NCBI RefSeq assembly: GCF_900070355.1 | Contig: NZ_LN849456.1 | Location: forward strand, 2,108,001-2,172,000 | DNA length: 64,000 nucleotides | Direction: 5' to 3' | Origin: Devriesea agamarum | GTDB taxonomy: Bacteria > Actinomycetota > Actinomycetes > Actinomycetales > Dermabacteraceae | Part shown: in pieces, positions 34,148-42,155 of the stretch | How positions within the stretch are numbered: the stretch's first letter is position 1 | How the letters are laid out: each line of letters begins with the position of its first letter | The notes under the pieces: generated by a model | Databases searched by the model: none | The model's input: the letters and a program-made list of their open reading frames with translations, nothing else | Told to the model about the DNA's origin: nothing | Position numbers and translations under genes: made by a program

Positions 34148-35597
34148 TCAACCGCGCCGGGTGTGCCGAGCTAGCCGTCCAGGCCACCACATGGCGCGTC
34201 CGAGCAGTGCAAACAGCGCCGGAACCAGTACCGTGCGCACGAGCAAGGTGTCCACCAGCACGCCGAGACCGACGATCAACCCCAGCTGTCCGAGCACGAC
34301 TAGCGGCAGCACCCCTAGCGCTGCGAATACGGCGGCAAGCACAATACCCGCACTGGTGATCACCACCCCCGTCCGGCTGACAGCGTGGACCATGCCGATC
34401 CGAGTGGCGCGACGGATCCCGCCCGGAATCCCGTCGTCGAGCAGACGGATAGTTTCATGCCGTGCCCGATGCACGAGGAAAATCGTGTAATCAATCCCGA
34501 GGGCAACCAGGAACAGGAACGACAGCAACGGCACCGTGATGTCCAGGGCTGGAAATCCCAGCAGATGGGTTCCCACAAAACTGCCGAGCCCGATAGCTGC
34601 CAGGGCACTGAGCACATTGACAGCCACCAGCACCAGCGGCGCAACCACCGCGCGCAACATCACGGCTAAGACGATCAGCACCACCGCGAGAATCCACGGG
34701 GCGACCACCATCAGGTCGCGCATGGAATCATGGCGGATGTCCAGAGCCGTGGCGCTCGATCCGCCGACCAGGGCGTGTGCCCCCGGAATGTTTCCGACGG
34801 CGTCGCGAAGATCCTGGGCCTCCCGCTGCGCTGCTGCGGAATCCGGTTCTGCCGAGCCCACCGCCCGCAGTTGAACCAGACCACTGGGGCTGGTGCCGGT
34901 CGGGGTGACGCGCCGAATACCGTCGACATGGGCCGCGGCATTCATCACTTGTTTCTGCGATGAGCTGGAGGCGACGATGAGGTGCGGTTGGGCCTCACCA
35001 GCGGGGAAATGTTCACCCATGACGCGCAGGCCTTCCGCCGAATCGCTCGGCACAGCAAATTGTTCCAGCTGAGTGAGTCCGACTCTGGTTCCGATTAGTC
35101 CGCATGCGAACACGACCAGAAGAAGGACGGTGCCAACAGTCGCAAGGACGGGCCGCCGGGTAGTTGCCGAGGCCACCGCGTGGAAAATCCCGCGGTCATT
35201 GTCGGTGGCGCTGTCCGTGGCAGTGCTGGACTGCGTGGCTGTGCGTGTGTTGATATCGGGTGCCGCAGCAGCCTGAGCGGGAATGGAGGATTGAGCTGTG
35301 CTCGTGCCATGAGGTTCCCCTGCGCCGCCGTGATGTGCCGCTGTGTCATCCCCTGTGCTGGTGTCATGACGTGTCGGTGGCTCACCTGCTGCGACGGCGG
35401 GGCGGGGAATGAAGGGCCAGAAGACGCCGCGTCCGGTGATCGCGAGCAGGGGAGTCAGCATGAAGAGCACCAAAATAAGCGCGGTCATCAGGCCGACCGC
35501 AGCCGCGATACCGAGGCCGCGGGTCGCGGGCATGACCGCTGCGATCAGAGTCAGAAGCGCGATCACGACGGTGAGGTTAACGTCCGAAGGGCACTTC
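34148..35597 (-). pseudogene. MMPL/RND-family transporter, 5'-truncated
   Basis: The C-terminal two-thirds of an MMPL transporter. The intact part starts near LTVVIALLTLIAAVMPATRG and continues through GIAAAVGLMTALILVLFML, a low-complexity loop, the extracellular domain (GTRVGLTQLEQFAVPSDSAE, GEAQPHLIVASSSS) and the second set of helices with PLLSFLFLVALGIDYTIFLV. The first transmembrane helix and porter domain are missing. The open frame continues to 36178, but that extension is only the antisense of the integrase remnant; the break is at about 35590. No start codon with a ribosome-binding site is seen at the junction, so it is probably non-functional. Intact relatives are about 700-750 residues. 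Confidence 0.82.
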
Positions 35598-36068
35598 ATG
35601 CGCAACGGTGACGTCATCGACGAACTGGTCGCTGAGCTCGCCGTCGCCAGGCTGTCGCGTGACGACGCAAGTGACCTGCTGACGCCCACAGACGACGGCC
35701 CCGACATTGCGGCCCTGAACGCCCGTCTCGTCGAGCTGGAGGGCCGAGAGACGTCAATCGCCCTACTGATCGTCGGGGTCAAGATGAAACCCGCCGCCGT
35801 GGAGCCCGCCCTCGACGAGCTGCACTCGGAACTGCGTAGCGTCAGCGAGCAGATCGCGCGGACGGTGCGCCGCGACCCGCTGGCCGAGGCCGTCGGACGC
35901 GAGGACGTGCGCGTCTGGTGGGACCGGCTGACTCTGGCTCGAAAGCGTGTCACCGTGGAAACGCTGATGGATGTGCGCATCCAATCCGTTGGCCACGGGC
36001 GCAGGGTGCGAACTACCGAGCAGACACTGGAGACCATCAAGATCGTCTCTGGAAGAAGGGAAGCGTGA
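35598..36068 (+). pseudogene. Serine site-specific recombinase (integrase), C-terminal remnant
   Basis: About 156 residues matching the end of large serine integrases: the helical segment DELVAELAVARLSRDDASDLL, the coiled region NARLVELEGRETSIALLIVG, LHSELRSVSEQIARTVRRDPL and the final VRVWWDRLTLARKRVTVETLMD. The catalytic resolvase domain and zinc-ribbon part are missing; the fragment begins at the junction with the MMPL gene, which runs in the opposite direction. The usual reading is an integrated element that used the MMPL gene as target and later lost most of its integrase by deletion. Confidence 0.75.
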
Positions 36069-36070
36069 CA

Positions 36071-36202
36071 ATGACTGACATCATGCGCTGCGAGCACGGC
36101 TTCCACTACCACCGCGGCCCCCACGCGTGCGACTGTGGCAACCATGACGATGACTGCCCCTGCTGGGCGTCGAAGCAAGCGGAGGACGCCGGGGAGCGTT
36201 AG
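36071..36202 (+). CDS. Cys/His-rich 43-residue protein
   Basis: A short frame starting 2 bp after the integrase stop. It has the ligand-like pattern RCEHGFHYHRGPHACDCG followed by NHDDDCPCW, with five Cys and five His in 43 residues, consistent with a small metal-binding protein of phage or mobile-element origin. It is known only from sequence; whether it is expressed is unclear. Confidence 0.5.
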   Translation: MTDIMRCEHGFHYHRGPHACDCGNHDDDCPCWASKQAEDAGER

Positions 36203-36314
36203 CCATCCCGGCGGGTTGCCGCACGCGCTCCGCGTGTTTGCCCTGTGTCAGCGATACTCCGCTCAACTGAGTCCGTCTAGAGGGAACCCTCGGAACTGGC
36301 GCGGGCGCGACAAA

Positions 36315-36346
36315 GCCCCAGAGCGGTTTTTCTGCCGCTCCGGGGC
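36315..36346. terminator. Hairpin terminator, probably bidirectional
   Basis: Arms 36315-36326 (GCCCCAGAGCGG) and 36335-36346 pair with one mismatch around a T-rich loop. It lies between the mobile-element fragment on the plus strand and the two-gene cassette on the minus strand. Confidence 0.65.
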
Positions 36347-36361
36347 CGGTCATGCCCGCTT

Positions 36362-36619
36362 TTACGAGCTGATCGCGTTCACTGCTTCGATGATCGATGC
36401 TTCTGGGTGCTGCTTCCGGTATTCCTTGACAGCTTTCGGATCGATGCCGTCGGCAGCACCGGGTCTGACGTTTTCCTGCTTGCTTCCGAAGAACGTCAGG
36501 ATCATGATGGCCCACGCCCCGAAGATCGCGGTCACGAGCCAGGTATCAAATACCACGTAGGCGACAGCCGCTGCCGCGAGGCAGGCGAATACCAATGTGT
36601 ACCTGAGGTTCCGTTTCAT
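36362..36619 (-). CDS. Small two-helix membrane protein
   Basis: An 85-residue protein from ATG 36619, which is preceded by AGGGG. It has a basic start (MKRNLRYT), two hydrophobic segments (LVFACLAAAAVAYVVF and WLVTAIFGAWAIMILTFFG) and a polar tail with KAVKEYRKQHPEASIIEAV. It lies 17 bp after the secreted-protein gene on the same strand. The pairing recalls a bacteriocin with an immunity protein; no family is recognised. Confidence 0.6.
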   Translation of the reverse strand: MKRNLRYTLVFACLAAAAVAYVVFDTWLVTAIFGAWAIMILTFFGSKQENVRPGAADGIDPKAVKEYRKQHPEASIIEAVNAISS

Positions 36620-36636
36620 TTCGCCCCTAACTTCCT

Positions 36637-37185
36637 TCACCACTTCCAGGGGCAGGCCTTCTTGACGGCTGCAATGCCGAGCAGTTCGGCTCCCAACGCG
36701 GCAGCAGCCCCGCCGAGAGCCTTCAGCTTCTCATGAGAGAAGCTCGCTCCCCACATCAGCTTGATTGCCTTAGTCACGCCGCCTAACGAATCCATCAGCT
36801 TCTTGATCTTAATGATCTTGGCAATCGGGATCGCAGTGGTGCCAATGGCCAGCAGAATAGCGCCTGAGCACTCTAGGAAGCCGGTGGGCTCGGTGACGAC
36901 CATGCCCTCGATCGTCAAGGGCTTCTCCTGCAAGTTCTGAGCCACCCAGAGGCGGGTCGCCGCGTCTCCTTTGAGGAGGACAGACTCGGGGATCTGGTCG
37001 ATCGCCCGCAGTAGCTCTTCAATCTGCTGCGCGTCGCCGACGGAGGAACCCGTGACCGAGACGACGGTCTCCGCAATGGGTTCCGCTGCTCGTGGCGCGG
37101 CAGTGGCGGGCGCGATGGTCGTCATCGCGAGCGCCGAAGCAACCACGACGGTAGTTGATACACTGATCACTTTTTGGATTTTCAA
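36637..37185 (-). CDS. Secreted protein of actinobacterial type, possible bacteriocin or toxin
   Basis: A 182-residue protein starting at a TTG (37185) with TAGGAGAGAG directly upstream. The signal peptide is VISVSTTVVVASALAMTTI with cleavage after ATAAP. The mature protein has IEELLRAIDQIPESVLLKGD, a single Cys in GFLECSGAILLAIGTTAIP, a basic amphipathic region KIIKIKKLMDSLGGVTKAI, a Gly/Ala-rich hydrophobic helix GGAAAALGAELLGIAAV and the end KKACPWKW. The two hydrophobic helices could insert in membranes. AT-rich DNA upstream (37186-37260) contrasts with the surroundings and suggests transfer. Confidence 0.6.
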   Translation of the reverse strand: MKIQKVISVSTTVVVASALAMTTIAPATAAPRAAEPIAETVVSVTGSSVGDAQQIEELLRAIDQIPESVLLKGDAATRLWVAQNLQEKPLTIEGMVVTEPTGFLECSGAILLAIGTTAIPIAKIIKIKKLMDSLGGVTKAIKLMWGASFSHEKLKALGGAAAALGAELLGIAAVKKACPWKW

Positions 37186-37356
37186 GCTCTCTCCTATGAG
37201 ATATTGACATTGACCAAGGTACTTCTTAAGTATATCATTAATAATAGTGTATTTCATATCGTTCAAAAAATGGCCACGGTTGGTTCCTCAAAATCGATGT
37301 GGTGGCGATGAATACGGTCGTGCTCAGACGCGTAGGTTTGTTACGGCTACGTCGGT

Positions 37357-37380
37357 CTTAGCGCTTTCACGCTAAGTTTT
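37357..37380 (+). terminator. Small hairpin with T-run in the divergent region before the rhomboid gene
   Basis: CTTAGCG (37357-37363) and CGCTAAG (37370-37376) around a 6-base loop, followed by TTTT. No gene ends here on the plus strand, so it may be a relic of the accessory DNA or a leader hairpin. Confidence 0.4.
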
Positions 37381-37470
37381 ATGACGCTCTGTCAGATCAA
37401 TCGAACGGTTGACTTTGCTGGTGACAGCCTCCGTGCGCCGAATGTCTGACCGGTGGTGTAGGAATGAGGG

Positions 37471-38286
37471 ATGACGTCTCCATCGCCTCAAGATTCGCCC
37501 CGTCGACGCCCTACCTATGGCTTACCCGGTCCGTCGCAAACCGGAGCTGAGCAGCACGAAACGCTGGATGACGAAGCCCGCGCGGTGTTCGTCTACCCGC
37601 CACAAGGATCCGGTGGTACCGAAACGGGCCTCTCAGGTGGTTTAGGCCAGACTCCACCTGGAGGGCTGTATCAAACCCCGGAGCAGCCACGTACGGTAAC
37701 CAAACGAGTTATCGCTCCAGGAACTCCCGTGGTGACGTACACGGTGATCGCTCTGTGTGTGCTCGCCTACCTGGGGCAGATGCTGATCCCGGAGAAGGTG
37801 GAGTTTTATGGGGCGTTTATGCCCGCGCTCGCCGCCGACCATCCATGGACGTTCCTGACCGCCGGTTTCCTGCATGCCGGGGTCATACACATCGTGTTCA
37901 ACATGTACGTGCTCTGGGTGGTGGGACGCGCGGTTGAACAGGCGTACGGCTGGTGGCGCTATCTCACGATCTACCTGGTATCGATAATCGCCGGGAACGT
38001 GACCATGTATGTGACGGCGTTGGCCTCCGCCGAAACCTGGATTACGTGGGCCGTGGGCGCGAGTGGTGGCGTGTTTGGCCTGTTTGGGGCCCTGTTTATC
38101 CTGGCGAAGAAGATGCATCAGCCGACCGGACAGATCTTGATTCTGGTGGCCATCAACCTTTTCATCACGTTCTATTTCCCGAACATTGCGTGGCAGGCGC
38201 ATGTCGGGGGCTTAGTGGTGGGGACGGCGATCGCGACCGTCATGCTGTATGTGCGTCCGCGGGTTCGCCCCTGGTATCGGGTGTGA
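37471..38286 (+). CDS. Rhomboid-family intramembrane serine protease
   Basis: A 271-residue membrane protein with a 75-residue Pro/Gly-rich cytosolic N-terminus and about six helices. The active site is visible: HAGVIHIVFNMYVLWVVG, the nucleophile Ser198 in AVGASGGVFGLFG and the catalytic His in IAWQAHVGGLVVG. Rhomboids cut transmembrane substrates within the bilayer. Actinobacterial homologues lie beside ppiA, which supports the view that the DNA between them here is inserted. Confidence 0.92.
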   Translation: MTSPSPQDSPRRRPTYGLPGPSQTGAEQHETLDDEARAVFVYPPQGSGGTETGLSGGLGQTPPGGLYQTPEQPRTVTKRVIAPGTPVVTYTVIALCVLAYLGQMLIPEKVEFYGAFMPALAADHPWTFLTAGFLHAGVIHIVFNMYVLWVVGRAVEQAYGWWRYLTIYLVSIIAGNVTMYVTALASAETWITWAVGASGGVFGLFGALFILAKKMHQPTGQILILVAINLFITFYFPNIAWQAHVGGLVVGTAIATVMLYVRPRVRPWYRV

Positions 38287-39168
38287 GCGTCGTCGGGTGC
38301 GTGGAACCCGGGCCGGGCATCAGAGAATCTGGCACCGACATCGCATGGGAAGTTGAGCGGGTGCCCTTGGCCTTGGGCTTGGCGTCGGTGCCTCATCAAC
38401 ATCGGGGTGAACACCGACCGTGAAACTACAGCGGTGTGACTATCCCCAGGGTGTGGATAACTTTGGGGATGGAGTGAGGAGAAACCTGAACTAAAGCTGA
38501 AAACTGTGGATAACCGCGGGGATTCTGTGGACGTTCATGGGTGTGTCTGCTGCGGAGGGTGTTCTGGGTGTCGCCGCTGAACTGGCTGCGGTGGTGCGAT
38601 CCGAGGACGGTTTTACAGTTCGGGCCTAGTTCGGTGCGCTTATTTTCCACCGCCTCTGGCCGCCGCTGCGGCGGGAGGCATGAGGGGCGTCATGGGCTCG
38701 GGTCGCGGCGCGATGTTGGGGGAGCTTGGCGGGCGCGCCTGATGTCCCCCTCTCGCATTTAGATGGCTATCTTTGCTGGTAGAACGGAGAATACGATCCG
38801 AAGTGGCGCTGTAGCCTCAGTGGACAGTGTTTGGTCTGCTGCTCATACCTATTGTGGCGGTGCGGAGGTGAAGCCGAGGGGGGCGAGGTGCGCTCGAGGG
38901 GGTGCGGCGAATAGCGCGTGACGGCAGGCGCGGTGGCGCATCTGGGCGGCAGTCATCCACAACCGGTACGGGGCGACACGCGAGCACACCTGCGAAATAA
39001 CAAGCGTGTGATTAGTCCCCAGCTGTGAATAATTTTGTGGATAACTCTGTGGGAGCGTAGATCAGAGGCGGGTCTTTCACACTGGCGGCGGGCTGTCGGG
39101 GCCTTTTCGCGTCTTGGTGGGCATCCCCTCGCAGTCGATCGATTGGGGTCTGTGGGGAGTGATGTATC
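38287..39168. other. 882-bp non-coding region with several DnaA boxes
   Basis: No gene with a ribosome-binding site is seen. The region contains the DnaA boxes listed separately and several runs of GTGTGGATAA-like sequence. It separates the rhomboid gene from the pyroglutamyl peptidase gene, which are convergent. Confidence 0.6.
38452..39044. promoter_or_regulatory. DnaA-box cluster, candidate origin or DnaA-binding locus
   Basis: Perfect TGTGGATAA boxes lie at 38452-38460, 38505-38513 and 39036-39044. One-mismatch boxes are TCATCCACA at 38953-38961 (opposite orientation) and TGTGAATAA at 39024-39032. The two on the right are 12 bp apart. Such density in a gene-free region is typical of oriC or of a DnaA-titrating site. 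Genes normally flanking oriC (dnaA, dnaN, rpmH) are absent and no strongly AT-rich unwinding element stands out, so the exact role is open. Confidence 0.5.
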
Positions 39169-39813
39169 TCAGTGCTCTGACCCACCAGAGATTTTCATAT
39201 CGCTTGCGTCGCTGCCCAGATTGAGGGTCACGTCCACGGCTCGGGCAAGTGCGATACCACTCGTGCGTGCGGGTAGGTCGGATACCGCAGGCACATGGAT
39301 GAATCCGGCCCAGCGGATTTGCTGATTAGTGCTCGCGACGTGCATGAGCCGATAAAAAACGTCATTGCATACGTATGTACCTGCGGTTTGAGACACCGCT
39401 GCGGGAATATCGTCACAGGTGAGGGCGTGCACAATACGTTTCAGAGGCAACGTCGAGAAATATCCGACCGGGCCACTGGGAATGCAGGGTTCATCGATGG
39501 GCTGAGCGCCGTCATTGTCAGGGATGCGAGCGTCGCGAATATTGACGGCGACGCGCTCAACCGTGACAGCTGTTCGGCCGCTGGCGAGACCGGTTGCGAT
39601 AACGAGTCGTGGACGATGCTGCGCGATTAGATCTAGAACAACCTGTGCCCCGCCGCCACCTTCTGCCGTGCCGAAGGTCACCGGTATCTCGGCTACCTCC
39701 ACGTCAACATAGCGGGAGAGCAATTCTTGGGCGTGGCAGACGGCACCCCAGGAGGGATTGGCATTATTTCCGCCGAACGGAGCGAATCCGGTGAGTAGAA
39801 CGTCGGTTCCCAT
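39169..39813 (-). CDS. pcp: Pyroglutamyl-peptidase I
   Basis: A 214-residue cytosolic cysteine peptidase that removes N-terminal pyroglutamate. It starts with VLLTGFAPFGGNNANPSW; the catalytic Glu is in TAVTVERVAVN, the Cys in GTYVCNDVFYRLMH and the His in WAGFIHVPAV. Length and motif order match Pcp of other bacteria. The ATG is preceded by AGAGGT. The WYL regulator gene lies 16 bp upstream on the same strand. Confidence 0.93.
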   Translation of the reverse strand: MGTDVLLTGFAPFGGNNANPSWGAVCHAQELLSRYVDVEVAEIPVTFGTAEGGGGAQVVLDLIAQHRPRLVIATGLASGRTAVTVERVAVNIRDARIPDNDGAQPIDEPCIPSGPVGYFSTLPLKRIVHALTCDDIPAAVSQTAGTYVCNDVFYRLMHVASTNQQIRWAGFIHVPAVSDLPARTSGIALARAVDVTLNLGSDASDMKISGGSEH

Positions 39814-39829
39814 GCGGAGTACCTCTTTC

Positions 39830-40783
39830 TTAGGGGGAGGGGTGGGCCTGTGCTAGATGGCACGCTAGATCGTGTATTCGTCGAACTGCGTCAGGCGGAC
39901 TGATCACCTGAATATGATCCCCGAACTGGAGAAGCTGGCGAACAGACTCCATCTCGGGATATGCGAGCGTAATCTGAACCCATTCACCCTGTGTTTCCGC
40001 GATGTTGATGATTCGTGATCCGAGGATGCGTCGGGCAAGGTCGAGACGCGTGGCCCGCAGCTTTGCATGAATCGTCACCGCCCGTGCTGGTGAAAATTCG
40101 TCCATCAGACGGTCCCAGACACTGGTGAGTGTTTGTCCTGCGCGGAGATCTGCCTGCTCCTGAAGAACCTCATAGGTTTCAATGCGACTCGCTTTGAACA
40201 TGCGAGGAACGGTTTTGACATCGCCAATGAGGTACCAGGAGGCCGCTTTATTTATCAGGCCGTAGGGGTCAACAAGGAGCTGTGTACTTACTAGCTCTCC
40301 GCTTCGTCGGTAGCGGAGACGGATACGGCGTCGATTACGTGCGGCCTCTAGCAAGTCGTGCAGGTCCATATTGTGTTCGTTGGAAAACCATCCCGACGAA
40401 TCAATGCGCAGGACGTCTGCCAGAGGTAAAGCTTCATCGTGGGGCATCCGGGATGCGGCGGCAGCAAGTTTTTGTTGGGTCTGGGCGCTCACGTTGCCGA
40501 GGCCGATCTGTGCGAGTGTGCTCGGAATAATGCCAGTCGTGGTTAAGAGTTGAATTTCGGCGGGGTTGAGTCGTGCCAGGTCTAGCCGGGCTCGCCTATC
40601 TAAGACGATGGCTCCATATCGACCCCGCTCAGTGCGGATAGGTGCGCCTGCGGCTGATAACGCCTCGACATCTCGCAGGATAGTGCGTTGAGATACCTCG
40701 AACCGACGGGCTAGTTCTCTGCTCGTTAATCGGTCATGGGTCTGCAAGAGCAACAGCATGGACAGCAGGCGGGCTGATTTCAC
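39830..40783 (-). CDS. WYL-domain transcriptional regulator (YafY/DeoR-like)
   Basis: A 317-residue regulator. The N-terminal helix-turn-helix is SRELARRFEVSQRTILRDVE. The WYL domain contains the signature in AASWYLIGDVK preceded by LLVDPYGLINK, and a C-terminal WCX-like part (ITLAYPEMESVRQLLQFG). WYL domains sense ligands, often nucleic-acid or small-molecule effectors. It is divergent from the glyoxalase-fold gene at 40879, and an imperfect dyad GACA-TTAGT-TGTC lies between them, so that gene is the likely target. The start is a GTG at 40783. Confidence 0.88.
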   Translation of the reverse strand: MKSARLLSMLLLLQTHDRLTSRELARRFEVSQRTILRDVEALSAAGAPIRTERGRYGAIVLDRRARLDLARLNPAEIQLLTTTGIIPSTLAQIGLGNVSAQTQQKLAAAASRMPHDEALPLADVLRIDSSGWFSNEHNMDLHDLLEAARNRRRIRLRYRRSGELVSTQLLVDPYGLINKAASWYLIGDVKTVPRMFKASRIETYEVLQEQADLRAGQTLTSVWDRLMDEFSPARAVTIHAKLRATRLDLARRILGSRIINIAETQGEWVQITLAYPEMESVRQLLQFGDHIQVISPPDAVRRIHDLACHLAQAHPSP

Positions 40784-40806
40784 GGGCCTGATCTTTTCAT
40801 AAAGAT

Positions 40807-40819
40807 GACATTAGTTGTC
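40807..40819. promoter_or_regulatory. Short dyad between the WYL regulator and the glyoxalase-fold gene
   Basis: GACA (40807-40810) and TGTC (40816-40819) flank TTAGT in the 95-bp divergent space. It is a possible operator; the match is short. Confidence 0.3.
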
Positions 40820-40878
40820 GTATATCAGTGATGGTCTGAGTGGTGACAGAATAAATCGAACCGAGGAGTGATCTCTCC

Positions 40879-41244
40879 ATGCCAGCCCCAAATCTTTTTC
40901 TGATATACGTCAGTGATACGGAACGTTCGACCGCGTTCTACAGCAATCTGTTCGACATTGAGCCGGTCTTTGTTAGCCCTCGCTACGTCGCCTTCGAGGT
41001 AGCTCCAGGAGTCCTCTTTGCGGTGTGGAGCGGGCATAGCCACGATCTATCGGGGACCGCTTCGCGAGCGAGTGAGGTGGGGCTGATGATTCCCAACTCG
41101 GCCACCGAGATCGATGACCTCTACCTGCAATGGTTAGCCAAGGGGGCACGGGTGGTGAAGGAGCCCCACGATGATGTGTTTGGTCGCACCTTCATGGTTG
41201 CTGACCCTGACGGGAATGTCATTCGTGTGAGCCCCGTCGACTGA
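40879..41244 (+). CDS. VOC-superfamily (glyoxalase/bleomycin-resistance fold) protein
   Basis: A 121-residue protein of the vicinal oxygen chelate fold, made of two beta-alpha-beta-beta-beta units: NLFLIYVSDTERSTAFYSNLF in the first, and DDLYLQWLAKGARVVKEPHDDVFG with the final VADPDGNVIRVSPVD in the second. The DPDGN motif is diagnostic. Enzymes of this group are lyases, dioxygenases or drug-binding proteins; the metal ligands and substrate cannot be assigned here. A GAGGAG site precedes the ATG. It is transcribed divergently from the WYL regulator that probably controls it. Confidence 0.85.
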   Translation: MPAPNLFLIYVSDTERSTAFYSNLFDIEPVFVSPRYVAFEVAPGVLFAVWSGHSHDLSGTASRASEVGLMIPNSATEIDDLYLQWLAKGARVVKEPHDDVFGRTFMVADPDGNVIRVSPVD

Positions 41245-41311
41245 GGTGGGCCTATTCGTCGATGCGCATACTTGGCGATAGGTGTGCCCGATAAGTCCTT
41301 TGCGGACCCGG

Positions 41312-41332
41312 GTTGAGTGCGTTAGACTCAAC
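41312..41332. promoter_or_regulatory. HAIR element, HspR operator
   Basis: GTTGAGT-N7-ACTCAAC at 41312-41332 matches the HspR-associated inverted repeat (consensus CTTGAGT-N7-ACTCAAG) except for the outermost base pair. It lies about 190 bp before the Hsp20 start. HspR normally represses dnaK, clpB and small heat-shock genes in Actinomycetota. Confidence 0.8.
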
Positions 41333-41520
41333 TTTGGAATACGTGGGGTGCGAGCGGCGTTGCACTTCACGTAAGTTCGGATCTGAGGTGATAGAAACCA
41401 GGCCCGCATGCCTCACTGGCACCCCTGTGGATGGCCGCGTGGATGTCGGGTCACGGATCGCACCGTAGGTCTGTTCCCCCTAGATCACAGCATGATCGCA
41501 CGACGAAGGAGAACCAAGTC

Positions 41521-41964
41521 ATGGCACGCTCGTTCAACCCCCTGCATGAAATGGACCGCATCCTCTCGGACATGACCAGGACGCCTGCATCACTGGCTAT
41601 GCCCATGGACCTTTTCCGCAACGGTGATGTGTTCGTGGCACAGGTCGACCTGCCGGGTGTAGACCCTGCATCGATCGACGTCGACGTCGAGGATCGGACC
41701 CTGACCATCCGCGCGGAACGCACGTCGGCTCCAGCTGACGAAGATCGCCAGTGGCTATCGCACGAGCGCCCCGTGGGAACGTTCGCACGTCAACTCACGC
41801 TGGGCACCCGGGTGGCGCTGGACCGCATCGAGGCCAGCTACCACGACGGTGTTTTGGAACTGACCATCCCTATGGCCGAGGAAGCCAAGCCCCGCAAGAT
41901 TTCCGTGGCCCACCGCGATGAAAAGAAAACCATCACTGGCGAAGCTGATCGCGTCGCCGAATAA
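41521..41964 (+). CDS. Hsp20/alpha-crystallin small heat-shock protein
   Basis: A 147-residue chaperone. The alpha-crystallin domain runs from about residue 35 to 130: VFVAQVDLPGVDPASIDVDV, RTLTIRAERTS, SHERPVGTFARQLTLG and YHDGVLELTIPMAEEAKPRK. The start ATG at 41521 follows GAAGGAGAA. Hsp20 proteins hold unfolding proteins for DnaK/ClpB. The upstream HAIR element indicates HspR control, and a clear hairpin terminator follows. Confidence 0.94.
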   Translation: MARSFNPLHEMDRILSDMTRTPASLAMPMDLFRNGDVFVAQVDLPGVDPASIDVDVEDRTLTIRAERTSAPADEDRQWLSHERPVGTFARQLTLGTRVALDRIEASYHDGVLELTIPMAEEAKPRKISVAHRDEKKTITGEADRVAE

Positions 41965-42075
41965 GACCACGCCGCCGCTACGGCATCCTCACACGAGGTG
42001 ACGAGCGGGATCTGACCTGTGGTGTACAGGTAGAAGTTCACTCCCTCATGCTCGCGGCGGCTCGGATCCATGGAC

Positions 42076-42114
42076 AGCTGAGGGGTGTCGCGCACATTGC
42101 GGCACCCCTCAGCT
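42076..42114. terminator. Hairpin terminator after the Hsp20 gene
   Basis: AGCTGAGGGGTG at 42076-42087 pairs exactly with 42103-42114 around a 15-base loop. There is no marked T-run. Confidence 0.7.
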
Positions 42115-42155
42115 ATGCCTGTCGTAGGCAGATGTACCCGTCGTAGGGTATGAGA

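Noticed and set aside
34148-36178. A single 676-residue minus-strand protein
   Set aside because: Only the part below about 35590 has MMPL features. The rest is the antisense of the serine-integrase remnant, with the Ser/Arg-rich composition of a shadow frame.
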